DNA of 64,000 nt from contig JALRMH010000019.1 of NCBI GenBank assembly GCA_026119935.1, forward strand, positions 372,001 to 436,000. Direction: 5' to 3'. Below, piece by piece: positions 1 to 11,620 of the stretch. Made by a program: the position numbers and the translations under genes. This DNA comes from Endothia cerciana (lineage: Eukaryota > Ascomycota > Sordariomycetes > Diaporthales > Cryphonectriaceae). Numbering within the stretch: position 1 is the first letter of the stretch; each line of letters opens with the position of its first letter. Under the pieces are notes generated by a model, which worked only from the letters and a program-made list of their open reading frames with translations, was not told the DNA's origin and made no database searches.

Positions 1-1197
1 CGTAGCAGTGTCCTGATGTTGATATTCACTAGGTCTAGAGTTGTAGAGTCGTCGGGTGAACATTGTGAGTTGAAATGGTAAAAGAGAAGAGTAGACAAGG
101 CCTGTGGTCCAGCGTCGACTCCAGCTCTGAGTGACAGTCATATTCACAGACTGTTATTACTGCGTTCACGAAGTGACTGAGTTGCCATACAGGGATGTCG
201 TAGCCAATGTGGAAGGCCCACTCTGCTGACAGGCTCCTGATGCGCAGTCACTCTTGATCCCAAGGTTGTGCCAACACAGGTAGGCTCTATACAGGCCTAG
301 AGTTTCCCAAGCAACCCCACATCGCCGACCCAGGGACATTCTTCACCACTAGCAGCATGTTTTATACGCGCCACAATCTGACAAAAGCACTAATTTATTT
401 CAAGTGAAGCCTCGGTAGAAACAAATCGTGGCCTTCTGCACAGCCACATGCCACAGTCTTTGATGTTGCGAACACATCCAGCAACCATCAGAGACGAGAT
501 CCTGATATCGTAAGGGAAGTCAGAAGCAGAAACTCATGACATCTTACAGAGGAGTTTGTCACGAGACATCATATGAGGGTCTTGTTCACAGAGTGCTGTC
601 AGCCAACGTACCACAAGCACAGGTAGGATACGAAGTAAACAATGGTGAGAAACTTGAATGGAAGGTAGGTGACCAGCTCAGTATAATCTACGCCTACCGC
701 CATGGGGTCTCGCTGTTGAGTAGTCTGGTTAGGGGAAAAAACCCACCTGAACCTTGGTAGACCTGCATCTTTATCTCAACCATGACATGTCCGATCCATC
801 CCTCAGCCAGGCGAACATCTGTGCTGTCACTGGGAACACAGGCAATTGCAAAGACTCTCATCACCTTGCTCAAGGGAGGTACATTATTCATAGTCACTAC
901 TTCACTACTCAGGCAAAATACCTTCCTCATCGACGTTGCCAAGTCGATAATGAGAACCTGGCCACAAGCCCCACTGGTCTAGAAACCAGGCCTTGCATCA
1001 AGATATACAACAGGCCACGGCGGCAGAAGGCCACGCGTCCAGAGCCGTCCAGAATCCAAGCAAAGTTTAAAATGCACAGGCAATCAAAATTTTGATGAAA
1101 ATATTGCATTACCTAGCCGCAAGTGCCGTCTCTGTGAGTAGTGTCTGCGCCTTGAGCGTATCGCCAGGACGTCCTCGGATCTCTTGCGGACGATAAC
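1..1197. other. Intergenic, no gene recognised
   Basis: Only short reading frames with no recognisable protein are present (the longest is about 110 codons). No tRNA-like or rRNA-like sequence was noticed. The right part is the 3' flank of the PAF1 gene, which runs leftward and stops at 1198. A gene whose coding part lies to the left of the window cannot be excluded. Confidence 0.5.
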
Positions 1198-2722
1198 CTA
1201 GTCCTCCTCATCGCCTTCAGCATCCTGCTCACTCTCGACTCGTCTCTCCTCGCTCGACCCCCGACCATTGGCAGCAGGCGTCTCGCTCCGCTCACGTCGC
1301 GGAGAGCCATCTTCAATCTGTGAGGTGCCCTCCTCATCTTCCTCCTTGTCCGGGTTCCACTGCGGCATCTGCTGGAACTTGTCCATCCTAGACCGGAATT
1401 CCTCATTGGGGTCCTCCGGCGTGAGTTCATACGCGTCAACTGGCTTCTTCTCCTGGGGTCGATCGGCATTGTAGATACGCCGCGGCGGCTCCATTCTGTT
1501 ACGCTGCATAGTGGGGTAGTACCATGCAGTCTTGGCCTGCGGGTCGACTGCGAAGGCGACTTCCTCGTTGTACTTGGTGTCATGGCTGCCCTCGCTCTCA
1601 ACGGTTGCCAGGTATGACCGGGCCCAGCGAAAGCTGTAGGACGGCTTACCATTTGCGCTGACCGCTTTCGGCACATTGAGGCTCTCGTCATCACGGTTAG
1701 AATTGCGCAGGTCGAACTTGGCGCGGAACTTCTCCGATATGTCCATATTCTCGGGCAGGTACATCTCGTAGTGGTTCTGGTTGGGCGGCTTGGGGTTGTT
1801 CTCTGGGTCCTCCATGTGCGCCTCCAGACGCTCTTTATAGGCTGCATCCTCCCCATCACTGCGACCGATGAACTTCAGGATGCTGTTCAGAAGCCGCTTG
1901 TCATAGCCCGCCTTGCTGTTGGAGATGGGCGGGTGCGCAAACTTGTAGGTGACGTAGGTGCCCGAGTCTGGGAAGGCCTCGAGGTCTGGTAGGATAGGGT
2001 AGGCCTCTACCACCCTCAGGCCCTTGTTCTTGGCGCCGGGCACCTTGGTCGGGTGCCTAATCCGGCTCTTGTCCTTCAGGTTCCCCAGCGCCGCGTCAAA
2101 GCCCTTCTCAATCCTGCGCTTGATTGCCGCTGGTGTGCCAGCCTCAGGTTCGGGTGACTTTCTCTTGGGCGGCCGTTGGACGTTGTTCCTTGGCGCTTGA
2201 CGGAAGGGGCTGGCTTTATTCGTGTTCGCGTTGGAAATGTACTCGGTTCGGCGCAGGAAGGAGACAGAGGTGCTAGAGACTTGGGGCTTTCCGAGGGTAG
2301 CCAGCGGGCGCAAGAGGACACGGTCGTGGGGGTGGACTTGAGGTGGGTGCGGAGGCGCTTGGATAGCTGCGTCCACGTTAGTAAGTAGCTCTTCTGACCC
2401 GACTTGATTTCTCTTCGGGGGGGGGGGGGGAGGGGGAGTCTTGTCACGTACAGCTCTCATCGCCATCGAAGACACCTGGCATGCCCACCAGGTCGAGGGG
2501 CATCCCAAGCTCTGCATCTGCCTCGATGTTCAACGGCTGCTCTCTCACAAGTCGAGAAGCGAAGCCAGGTGTTGTGTACTGTCCGCTTGCGAGGCCAGTG
2601 TTTGGTATGTCGAGGAGCTTGGGAGGGTTGGGCGGTGGTGGCAGGGCGTTTGAGTACCGGATCCTTGCGATGAAGTCTTGGTGGTAGCCGCGCTCGCCAT
2701 TGCGAGACGCTTGGGAGGACAT
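1198..2722 (-). CDS. PAF1: RNA polymerase II-associated factor 1 (Paf1 complex subunit)
   Basis: Two exons, 2722-2452 and 2366-1198, separated by an 85-nt intron (donor GTACGT, branch CTAAC, acceptor GACGCAG), give 479 aa. Seen: the N-terminus carries the Paf1 signature QDFIARIRYSNALPPPPNPP, followed by FDGDES, then SFLRRTEYIS after the junction. The C-terminus is strongly acidic (ends EGDEED). Known of the family: Paf1 is a core subunit of the nuclear Paf1/RNA polymerase II complex that supports elongation, H2B ubiquitylation and H3 methylation. The start at 2722 (MSSQAS) was chosen because conservation begins directly after it; an in-frame extension upstream is not conserved-looking. Odd point: the intron holds a run of 14 C on the sense strand. 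Identification is firm; only the exact start is inferred. Confidence 0.93.
2417..2430. repeat. G14 homopolymer inside the PAF1 intron
   Basis: Fourteen G on the + strand, so a C14 tract in the sense strand of the PAF1 intron, starting about 20 nt downstream of the 5' splice site. It is preceded in the sense strand by a second short C run. Confidence 0.95.
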
Positions 2723-3433
2723 CTCAACGACCAGTATGGAAATCGCAAGTCCCAATCGAATGCTCGCAGTGAGATTTGTTGGGCCAAAGGGAAATAAGGG
2801 GTTGGGATGCAAAGTGGTTGAATTCTGAAGTGCGGTTTTGGTGCGAGCTGGGAAGTTCGAAGTCGAGGTTCGCGCTGCCGCCGGATTGCCAGAGGGCCCG
2901 TGTGGCTTATAACTGCACACCCGTTCTTCAGCCGCGCAACAACCTTTTCTCATTGTCTTCCCGGGCTTTCAGCCAACCCTCTTGTCCACGATCTACTTTG
3001 ATTTACAGTGATGCTTTCATTGTGAATCATAGTATCTTTCCGATTTGTAATGAGCACAATCAAGGCAGGGTGCAAATGGACAGAGGCCTTGGAAGGTCTG
3101 TCCCTTCATCAAGTGAGGATAGTACTCTACATAACACTTTGCATCAAATGCACCGAAGTTCATGTTCCCTGTGAACCCTTCTCAGCTGCCATGACCAAGG
3201 AGACTCAGGAACGCCATGACGTATAGTCCTCCCCGCGGAATGCGCCAATAGCAATAGCAAGACAGGAGACGCTGCCCAGACCCCATCCTCGATGCATATG
3301 CAGATTAAAACAGATTGTATTTTGGTAGTGGTGAGCTCGCCATAGAATTGGAGGGCCTTTCGCCAAGTCATCCCACAGCCATCATCCTTGTTGCTGCCAC
3401 TGTAGACAGCACCCTGTGTCTGGTGTCTCCGCC
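2723..3433. other. Intergenic: PAF1 promoter side and RER1 3' flank
   Basis: A 711 bp spacer between two leftward genes. The part near 2723-2950 is the likely PAF1 5' leader/promoter and the part near 3434 is the RER1 3' untranslated region. No clear TATA box or other gene was seen. Confidence 0.5.
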
Positions 3434-4141
3434 TTACTCGTTGCTCCTGGTGTATCGGGTCTTGCCGATGGAGAAGGGAACGTAACGGTACTTGATCATG
3501 TGTTGGATTTGCTTGCGCACTGCACGCAACATATTAGCATCTTCCCATCGTGGCACAATGTCCGCATCCACTTACTGGTCAAGAAGAACAGGATGAACCA
3601 GTACATGACCAGGACGGGCCAGAACACTGGAACGTTGAAGAGCTCGAACCAGCTGCAGAAGAAGGCGATCAAGATGGTCCTTGTCGCCGACTCCCAGAAT
3701 TTGAACTCGGGAAGGCGTCTGATGAATGGCCGGAACTCCTCGTCCTGCTTGGTCGGGAGTGAGCCCACGGCGCCATCCTCCATCTCGTTATCGATGGCCT
3801 CGTTGGAGGGGTCGAACTTGGGTTGCAGGAAGGCGAGGAAGAGGTTCAGGAGGTAGATGCCGAGGGCATAGGCCACTGGAGACAGGTCAGCATCGCGATC
3901 TGGGGGCCAGGCGAATGTGCGCGCGCGAAGTTGTCGCGACAGGAGTCCGCATACCGATGTACCAGCCCTGCGCAACGAAGATGCGGGTGAAGAAGAGCAG
4001 GAGCGCGACGCCGGTTGCGACCCATCTATACGCCACGTATGGTGTTGACTGGTCCAGAAGCGCCTGGTATCGTCTCTGCAGTCGTGAGGTCTGCGCCGTC
4101 ACGGCGGCAAAGGGAGTCTGTTCTGGCTCGGGGGCGTCCAT
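3434..4141 (-). CDS. RER1: Rer1 family Golgi/ER retrieval receptor
   Basis: Three exons, 4141-3955, 3875-3576 and 3519-3434 (introns 79 and 56 nt), give 190 aa, the usual Rer1 length. Seen: the conserved run YALGIYLLNLFLAFLQPKFDP, then SLPTKQDEEFRPFIRRLPEFKFW, and the C-terminal MRKQIQHMIKYRYVPFSIGK. Four hydrophobic membrane segments are apparent, two around residues 40-85 and two around 120-165. Known of the family: Rer1 cycles in COPI vesicles between cis-Golgi and ER and returns escaped ER membrane proteins by recognising their transmembrane domains. The start is the first in-frame ATG before the conserved LLDQSTPYVAYRW. The gene is divergent from the enoyl-CoA hydratase gene, with 719 bp between the starts. 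Confidence 0.95.
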
Positions 4142-4860
4142 TGCGACTAACGCGAGAGAATGCGCGGTGTTGAGGAGGCTGCGGCTTGGCCTCGAGGAGA
4201 CGTTTCAAGGCCTCGACGTATCAGTTGCACAAGGATATAAGAGCAGGCGATGTTTTGACTGAGTACAGTAGAACAATGGGCCTGTGTCGGTGGTGGGGAA
4301 GGGGATCTCGCACGGATGGGGAGCTTCGCACGGGAGATGATAACCTCTGGGTGGGTTGGGGGACGTCTGATTGCGACAAAGACGCGAAATCTGTCTTGAC
4401 CTTTCGAGCTTCACCAACCCGGAAGCTAGCGGAATTGGCTCTCCTGGCCCAGCGCCGCCCCCTGACAACCGTGGCTGATGAGCTGTGGCTTGACTGTTTT
4501 TAGTACAGCCAGCCCGTCCCCGGTCCCTCGGGAGTGACGACGTCTCTGGCGGGCTGGGCGCTCGCCTATCCTCGGCAAGCGTCGAGTCTGCGTCGTATTA
4601 TCCCTCCGGCGTTTCCTCACCCTTCCACTTGCACGGCACTCCGTGAGCCACCCTTCAAATCCCCAGCAGATCGCCGCGGTATAATCATTGTCCTGCATCT
4701 ACATCGTGTCCCCGAGTGGCGTATCTGTCTTTCTCTGTATCCAGCCCCGCGCGGAGCGCCTTGTGTACTTGCTAGTTTACCCCGCGTCTTTCCATTCTCC
4801 TGCAGTTGTTGCGGACCTTCGAAGTAGCTTCTCGATCTTTCGCCCTGCCAGCTCCCCGAA
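4142..4860. promoter_or_regulatory. Shared divergent promoter region RER1 / enoyl-CoA hydratase
   Basis: A 719 bp spacer between two outward-reading genes must contain both promoters. Pyrimidine-rich stretches (TCC/CTT) precede the hydratase ATG from about 4700, as is common in fungal leaders. No single binding site could be named. Confidence 0.5.
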
Positions 4861-5828
4861 ATGCAGTCGTTCCGAGGCCTGAGGCCAGTTGCCTCGAGAT
4901 TGCAACGCCCGACACTTCCCCGTCCCTCCCGGGGCTTTTCCGCATCCGCCAGGATGGGCTATGAATTCATCCAGGTCTCCGAGCCCAAGCCGGGCGTCGG
5001 GCAAGGTAAGCCTTCACGCTCGGGTGCCACATTATATGCATACACTGCATGCATGGAGAAGCAACCAGCTGAGCAGCCTCTCTCTCACCGGATGTAGTGA
5101 CACTAAACCGGCCCAGGGCTCTCAATGCCTTGTGTACCCCGCTGATCAACGAGCTGAACGAGGCTCTGCTTCAGTTCAATGCCTCCGAGAGCGTCTCAGC
5201 CATCATTCTGACCGGCTCGGAGAAGGCCTTCGCTGCAGGTGCTGACATCAAGGAGATGGCGCCTCTGACGTTCTCGCAGGCTTACCTCAACTCGTTTATC
5301 GAGTCCTGGTCGAATCTGACCACCCTGGTCAAGAAGCCGATCATCGCCGCGGTGTCGGGACACGCGTTGGGAGGAGGCTGCGAGCTGTCTATGATGTGCG
5401 ATATCATCTACTGCACAGACAAGGCCAACTTCGGACAGCCCGAGATCCGGCTGGGTACGGTGCCCGGGGCGGGAGGAAGCCAGCGCCTCACCAGGGCGGT
5501 TGGCAAGTCTAGGGCCATGGAGCTCATCCTCACCGGGAAGTCCTTCTCAGGGCGCGAGGCCTTTGAGTGGGGGTTGGCTGCCAGAACGTTCTCGACCTAC
5601 GAGGAGCTGATGGAGGGGGCCCTGAAGACGGCGGAGACGATCGCAGGTTACTCCAAGGTTGCCGTCCAGGCCGCAAAGGAGGTTGTGAACAAGAGCCAGG
5701 ACCTGGCCCTGAGGGACGGGGTTGAGTATGAGAGGCGTGTCTTCCACAGCCTGTTCGGCAGCGAGGACCAGAAAATCGGCATGAAGGCTTTTGCTGAGAA
5801 GGCCAGGGCCGAGTGGAAGCACAACTAA
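4861..5828 (+). CDS. Mitochondrial short-chain enoyl-CoA hydratase
   Basis: Two exons, 4861-5005 and 5098-5828 (92-nt intron, donor GTAAGC, acceptor GATGTAG), encode 291 aa. Seen: an Arg/Ser-rich N-terminus (MQSFRGLRPVASRLQR) fits a mitochondrial targeting presequence. The crotonase fold follows, with the oxyanion-hole segment KAFAAGADIKEM, the catalytic region GHALGGGCELSMMCDII holding the first catalytic Glu (GGCE), and FGQPEIRLGTVPGAGGSQR holding the second Glu. Known of the family: ECHS1-type enzymes hydrate trans-2-enoyl-CoA to L-3-hydroxyacyl-CoA in mitochondrial beta-oxidation and in branched amino acid breakdown. Both catalytic glutamates are present, so it should be active. It could also work in valine catabolism; the sequence does not separate these roles. 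Confidence 0.94.
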
Positions 5829-6498
5829 GTCATGCCGTCTCCCCATGTCGATCACTTTCGTGCGGGATATGGACTCGAACCACGGATGGGTGACATCCGG
5901 ACGCAGAAAGGTCATCTCGAAGGTCGGATGAACCGCGCACCTGATGTCCGTACACAGTACATATGTACATACTATGGTACAGTAGTATGCTGCGGTGTGA
6001 GTGCCCGACTCAAAAGTGGATCTCGCGGAACCAAGGATCCTCGCAGCCGGGCCAAGCAGCTTGCAGTCATAAGCGCCGCCACCGCGGTGGAATCAAGCAA
6101 CTCGAGGATTACAGGCCATAATGGCCAGACACATCACGTTCCTGCTGTTTCGAGTACTTCTGGACATTGTCATGTTTCTGGCCACGAGGGCATCGCCGCT
6201 CTGGACAAGGAAGTCAGGTCTGGTTGCAGCCGGTGATCATCTGGATGTCCCCTACAGCCAGCCCTGTCAGCCCTACTGTGGTAGCCCACCACGGCACTCG
6301 CAGCGTATCCCAGCTCACCCGTCCCCCTCCGCCGGCCGCAACCCTGCTGCTTGCGACCCTGGTCCTTACCTGGGGTACCTCACCACCTCGCCGGCCCCAG
6401 AAAGACAGTCAGTCATTCTTACATCTTACAAATTCCTTCCCGGAACAATTGCCATCCTCCCTTCTGGGACGGAGTGAGAGGTCCTTCCCGAGGCTACG
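5829..6498. other. Intergenic between hydratase and RING protein genes
   Basis: A 670 bp spacer holding the hydratase 3' flank and the promoter of the next gene. It contains one copy of the recurring TACTATGGTAC element (5970-5980). No other gene was recognised. Confidence 0.5.
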
Positions 6499-9493
6499 AT
6501 GGACTCTTCCAAACCAGGCATGGACCTAGAAAGGGAGCTTGCATGCTCGGTGAGTTCTCTCCCCCTCCCCCCCCCCCTTTGCTACCTCGACCTCGGGACC
6601 GACCCAGCCGCGCCCCTCGAGTCTTGAACCAGATGCTGACCTCCCCGTTCCACGACTATAGATCTGCACCGAGCTCCTCTACCACCCTCTGACCCTTCTA
6701 GACTGCCTACACACCTTCTGCGGCGCCTGTCTGAAAGAATGGTTCGAGTGGCAAGCCAACGCGGCGCGCAACGCCCCGGACCCCCCAGCCCCCGGCGCGC
6801 CTGTCTTCACGTGCCCATCATGTCGCGCCTCGGTCCGTGATACGAGGCACAACTCGACTGTGCAGTCGCTGGTGGATATGATACTTGTTGCCCACCCCGA
6901 GAAGGCGAAGCCGCAGGGCGAGAAGGAGGAGATGGACGCACGATACAAGCCAGGGGACAAGGTGCTGCCGGAGCTGAAGTTCCCGAGACGCACGGCGGAA
7001 CAGCTGAGGCTTGAGCAGCAGGAGAGGCATCTTATTGATGAGGTGCGGGAGATGAGCCTGCGCGAGGCGGTGAACGGTGGCTCATCGAGCTCAAGGACGA
7101 GAAGGCACGGCGAGGATAGTGAGTCGAGGAGCCGCACCGCGCGTAGGAGGGCACCGAGGGCAACAAGCGTCGCAAGAGATCACAGCTCAAACGATGATCG
7201 ACGCCAGGACCGGACGAATCCGAGGCGAGAAACAGGAGCAGACTTGAGGCGACGGGCCGAACAGGCGGCAAGGTTGTCGCCTGAGACTACCGACTCTCGG
7301 TCTGGCTACAGCCGAACTAGCAGCAGTGGATCCGGGAGGACAAGCGACGACTCTCTGGAGAGGCAGAGACGTCAAGTTGAGCATCAGTCGTCGCTCAGGT
7401 CCCTGATCAGCTCCTCAGACGCAGCAGACATCGACATCGAGCGCGAGGTCGAGGAGTTTGCCAGACAGATTCAAGAAGAGGGTCTTCTGGATGGACTGGA
7501 TCTTGACAATATCGACCTCACTAGTAACGACGAATTAAGTCGCAGAATCACGGAAGCCTACAGACGTCGACATCGGGAGAGGGAGAGACAGCGACGTGAG
7601 GCGCGGGAGAGGAGCCGTGCGGTTTCGCGGCATTCCTACAGTGGGCTGGCCGAACCTCATTCTCACGAAAGAGGCACCTCGGAGTCTGCCAGGCCGACGG
7701 AGCGTCAATCGAGGACGCCGAGTGCAACAAGTCAATCAGACGAACGCAGCAGACCGCCGCCGTCTTCGAGGTCCAATTTCCTGGAGGTCCACGACCAACA
7801 AAGGAGGCGTCGGCGGCCGGGCAGTCACAGCCGAGACAGGAGTGCCACCGTGCCAGTCGCACCCACGCAAGCGGAACTGCGTGTCGGAACCCGGTCGCAA
7901 ACGGATCTGGAAGCCAGATCAAATAGTCTCAGTTCCTCCTCTCGAAGACCCGTCCTTCCAGAGGAAGTACGGAGCGTCAGCACTCCAGAAGTCCCGAGTA
8001 GTAGCCCTCATCTTGTCGAGTCGCCGCCGACGACATCCCTCCCCTTTAGTACGCGGATGAGTAGCCTAGGTGTTCCACTCCAGCAGGAACGCACCAGCAC
8101 CCCTCCCGAGCCAGACACGAGGATTTCTCGACCGAGGCCGGAAGAAATCGTTGTTCAGCTGCCTGAAAATCAGGCAAGCACGTCCGTTCGAGCCATGGGG
8201 AGCCTCATGGCATCACCAACAATAACCGTGGCCCCCTACAAACCGCGGTCACCGCTATTCCAGGAACCCAGGATCACATGCAACCAATGCGCGAAGGAGG
8301 ACATACAATATGATCTCCATTACAACTGCGCCGAATGCCTTGACGGCCACTGGAACATCTGTCTCAGCTGCTACAGGCTAGGCAAAGGCTGTCGTCATTG
8401 GTTCGGCTTCGGATATGGAGGATTCAACAAATGGGAAAGACAACGCAAATTCCAGCCCTCGCTACCGGAACCGCACAAGCTGTTGGCCAGCCGCTTTCTC
8501 CCCCCCGCAGCCATGATCCGATCTTCCGACAATGACAAGAAGGCTTGGTCGAGTGAAGACCCATACGAGCGACTACAAAGCGGGACATTCTGCGCGCTAT
8601 GTCTCACGTGGACGAACGACTGCTATTGGCGGTGCGATATGTGCAACGAAGGCGATTGGGGCTTCTGCAATGACTGCGTGAATCAGGGCCGATCGTGCAC
8701 ACATGCCCTCCTACCTCTTGTCCACCAGCAGGTTGCCCAACAAACCGCATCCCCACCACCTAGTCCGCATTCACCTTCCCACCCGTCCTCAGCGACGATG
8801 ATGGTCGGTCTCAACGCGACAAGTATCGGCCCCTTCAAAGTCCTCACCTTCATTACGACCTGCGACGTCTGCCGAAACCCCATCGCGCCAACCCAAAGCC
8901 GCTTCCACTGCTTTGAATGCGTGAGCTCGATCGTGCCCGATTCTCGACCTGGAGACTATGATATCTGCGAGGGCTGCTACAACGGCCTCGTCACAGACGG
9001 GGTCATTAGCCCCGAGAACGGTTCCGCTGGCTGGCGACGCTGTCTTCAGGGGCATCGCATGGTTATCGTCGGTTTTCAGGATGGCAAGGGCGGACAGAAG
9101 CGCCACGTCTTGCGAGATCTCGTTGGTGGGCGGAGACTCAACGTCGAGGATGTGCCAAACGACGCGGCAACGCAGCGTTGGATATGGTACGAAGGTGATG
9201 CGAAGCGCGAACGGCTTGTTGCCAGAGATGTCTCCGGTACGGCGACGCAAGGCTTGGCCTCGAGCGAATTTTTTCCGCCCGACGGTGGATTCGGCTGGAG
9301 AGCTCTTGCACGATGGGCGTGGTACCCCGGCGGAGCGTCACATGATGAATTGCTCTTTCCCAAGGGCGCCGAGGTCACAGAGATTGAGGATGCGAATGGG
9401 GAGTGGTACCATGGCGTGTACATGGGGAATAAGGGGCTGTTCCCGGCTCCTTATGTAATGGTCCTCGAGGAGGGCCACACTGAGAATGATTGA
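6499..9493 (+). CDS. RING finger, ZZ-like zinc-binding and SH3 domain protein (putative E3 ubiquitin ligase)
   Basis: Exon 1 (6499-6549, 17 codons) and exon 2 (6662-9493) give 960 aa. The 112-nt intron splits the RING finger just after its first cysteine. Seen: C3HC4 RING at about residues 16-75 (ACSICTELLYHPLTLLDCLHTFCGACLKEWF and a later CPSC); a long disordered Ser/Arg/Glu-rich middle to about 540; three Cys-rich modules near 555-600, 655-700 and 750-795 (CxxC, CDMCNEGDWGFCNDC, CDVCRNPI...CEGCY), the first and third resembling ZZ fingers; and a C-terminal SH3-like domain at about 890-955 (ALARWAWYPGG, DELLFPKGAEVTEIED, LFPAPYVMV). Known: RING proteins recruit E2 enzymes; SH3 binds proline-rich ligands. 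The substrate is unknown. Fungal proteins of this overall architecture exist, but I cannot name a characterised orthologue. Confidence 0.85.
6567..6577. repeat. C11 homopolymer in the RING gene intron
   Basis: Eleven C on the sense strand, 17 nt after the 5' splice site of the intron at 6550-6661, preceded by a C5 run and one T. The position is like that of the C14 run in the PAF1 intron. Confidence 0.9.
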
Positions 9494-11620
9494 TTGCATC
9501 AAGACTTACGAGCATGAGCGATATTTCACGAGGCATCTTGGGCAACGGAAGGGGATTCATAGAGGCAGCTCACGGGCCCGGACGGAGTTAGGCTAGTATA
9601 TGTGGATAGCAGGCTTCTACACATAGGAAATATTAGCGTTATTATGTCAGGCACCTGAGCCAATCATCGACAATTCTTGTACAGGATCAAGCCTTTGGTC
9701 GTCTGGACAAGTCATGAGAGGCTCTTGAATCTCAATGCACTAATTGTGTGCACGGGCAGGGAGGAGCGTGACTTCAGAGCCAAGCTATTATCCCGATGAG
9801 TCTCGATCAGAGACCCCTGCCAGGACGTCTCCATCCGGTCTGGGAGGGAGTTGGAAATTCTCACGTCTCTGTCAAGACGCTGCCATTATCGTATGTCAAC
9901 TGTCAAGCTGCATTCTGGGATACGTTGCTTAGAGATATGGAGGTAATACTCATTCCCCATCTGAGATGCTATTCACCACCTAAGTAAGGTCATTCGGACC
10001 ATGTCTGTATCCACCCCACTCGGTCTTATTTTCCTACCCTATTTATCCCCCCGGGGCGCCTATTACTTGCGTGTGGCCTAGGCCGGCTCTATCGAGCAAC
10101 ACGTATTCCTTTACTTGGTCGACCTAAAGGCGAGCCCTGTCTCCGCAAATTCATCGAGAAGTAGTCTCGGTGGTCGCGCGTCACCGATTCTCTCAAGCAA
10201 GGCGGGAGAAACGGGCGTGGCATTACATTATTTCCCTGGTTCATTCTACTAGTAGGAGTGTCACATTTCCAAGGCAACATTTGGCTATGCTACCAACACT
10301 CAGCAGGAGGTTGTTTAGGAAGAGATGGAAAGTTTACCTGTCCCGACAGGAATGCCTGCGAAGGACTGAATCTTAAGCGTTGTAAGGTTTCGTACGCCTC
10401 TCACCCATATCTCTACTAGGTGTTAAACCTACGAAGAAGGTTATTCTGAGGGCATACCCGGTCTGATTCGGCATGAACATCGATATGCAACATTTGGGCC
10501 CCCAACCGGCATGCCAGGCTCTATGGCCTTCTATTTGGGCCGTTAGGTCTCTTTTCCCGAGCTGTGATAATCCGGCAGGCTTGCCGCACGCTAGAACTAT
10601 AGGTGAACATCATCTGCCATTTAGTGTATGTTTCTCATGCCGCAGGGCATATGCCCTGCTGGGTCAAGATCGCTGTCGCTAAAGACATACTGTAGGTATG
10701 CTTCCTTGATATCCAGCCCACTCACTATGCTCGCAGCCCTGGAGGTACGCCGGGCCACAAACCAGTCCACATTACGTTATCGGGAGTTCGAGCAAGTTTT
10801 CAATGTCCTTAAAATTGCGTGAGTTCTAGCACCCTTCCTCAATGCAATATGTTCTCCTTCGATGACTATTTTATGAAATTTGATTCATCGTGCAAGGACT
10901 CAAGGCTACCTAGGCCTACATAATTGACCAAAACCTAAGTGTCCTGGTATTCACTACAAGAAGGGAAGAGTGCTGCAACTTTGCCATTCTAGGCCATGTC
11001 CCCTAGGTTGATGCAGTACTGCTTCAAAGTGTAGAATATTGTTTATTTTGTAATTGTCCGTATTCATCAGGGTGTTTGTCCTTGCATCACCACCACACAA
11101 GTGCTGAAGCTTGGAAAGCTGAACTTGGCCAGGGGGAACTGAGGTAGGTGGGTCAAAAAGAAGCCCCAGGGATGTGGTGGGGACCCGGTATTGGTGCGGC
11201 TTATCGATAAGCACTTTTCAGTGGGGCAATGTTCTGAAATACAGGGTCCAGCCAGTAGTACCTTCTTCTCGACAAATCGTATTTTCTTCACAACATCAAT
11301 TTCAAGCTACCTACCTTTCGTTTCTTCCCTGTGCTGATCTTGCACGGCGGTTCCAGCCATCATTGACGTTTCCCCAACATTTCTGCATATCGAGAACCTT
11401 GTCAGCTCTTCGATCCTACAATTTTCAATCGCGGCGGAGACTCACCTAGTAGTAATCAACTGCCCCTCCAGTTATATCGAACTCACATTGTTGTCACCAC
11501 ACCACTCAACCATGCCTTGCAACAAGTTCCCCCTCCCAACTTGACTATAATCAGACGAAGATAGGCAGAAAACCATCTCCTCAACACCACTGGCCATCGC
11601 CTCTGTTAGCATCTCTCACC
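9494..11620. other. Gene-free 2.1 kb interval
   Basis: All frames are broken by frequent stops and no recognisable domain is visible. The composition is more AT-rich than the flanking genes, so it may contain old decayed repeat DNA, but no terminal repeats or transposase motifs were seen. The last few hundred bases are the PUS7 promoter and leader. Confidence 0.45.

Noticed and set aside
5855..5900. TTCGAGTCC-like tRNA T-loop on the minus strand after the enoyl-CoA hydratase
   Set aside because: The T stem does not pair over five bases and no acceptor or anticodon stem is found upstream.
9900..10850. Suspected transposon relic (broken frames, higher AT)
   Set aside because: No terminal repeats, target duplications, transposase or reverse transcriptase motifs could be identified, so it is left as unassigned DNA.
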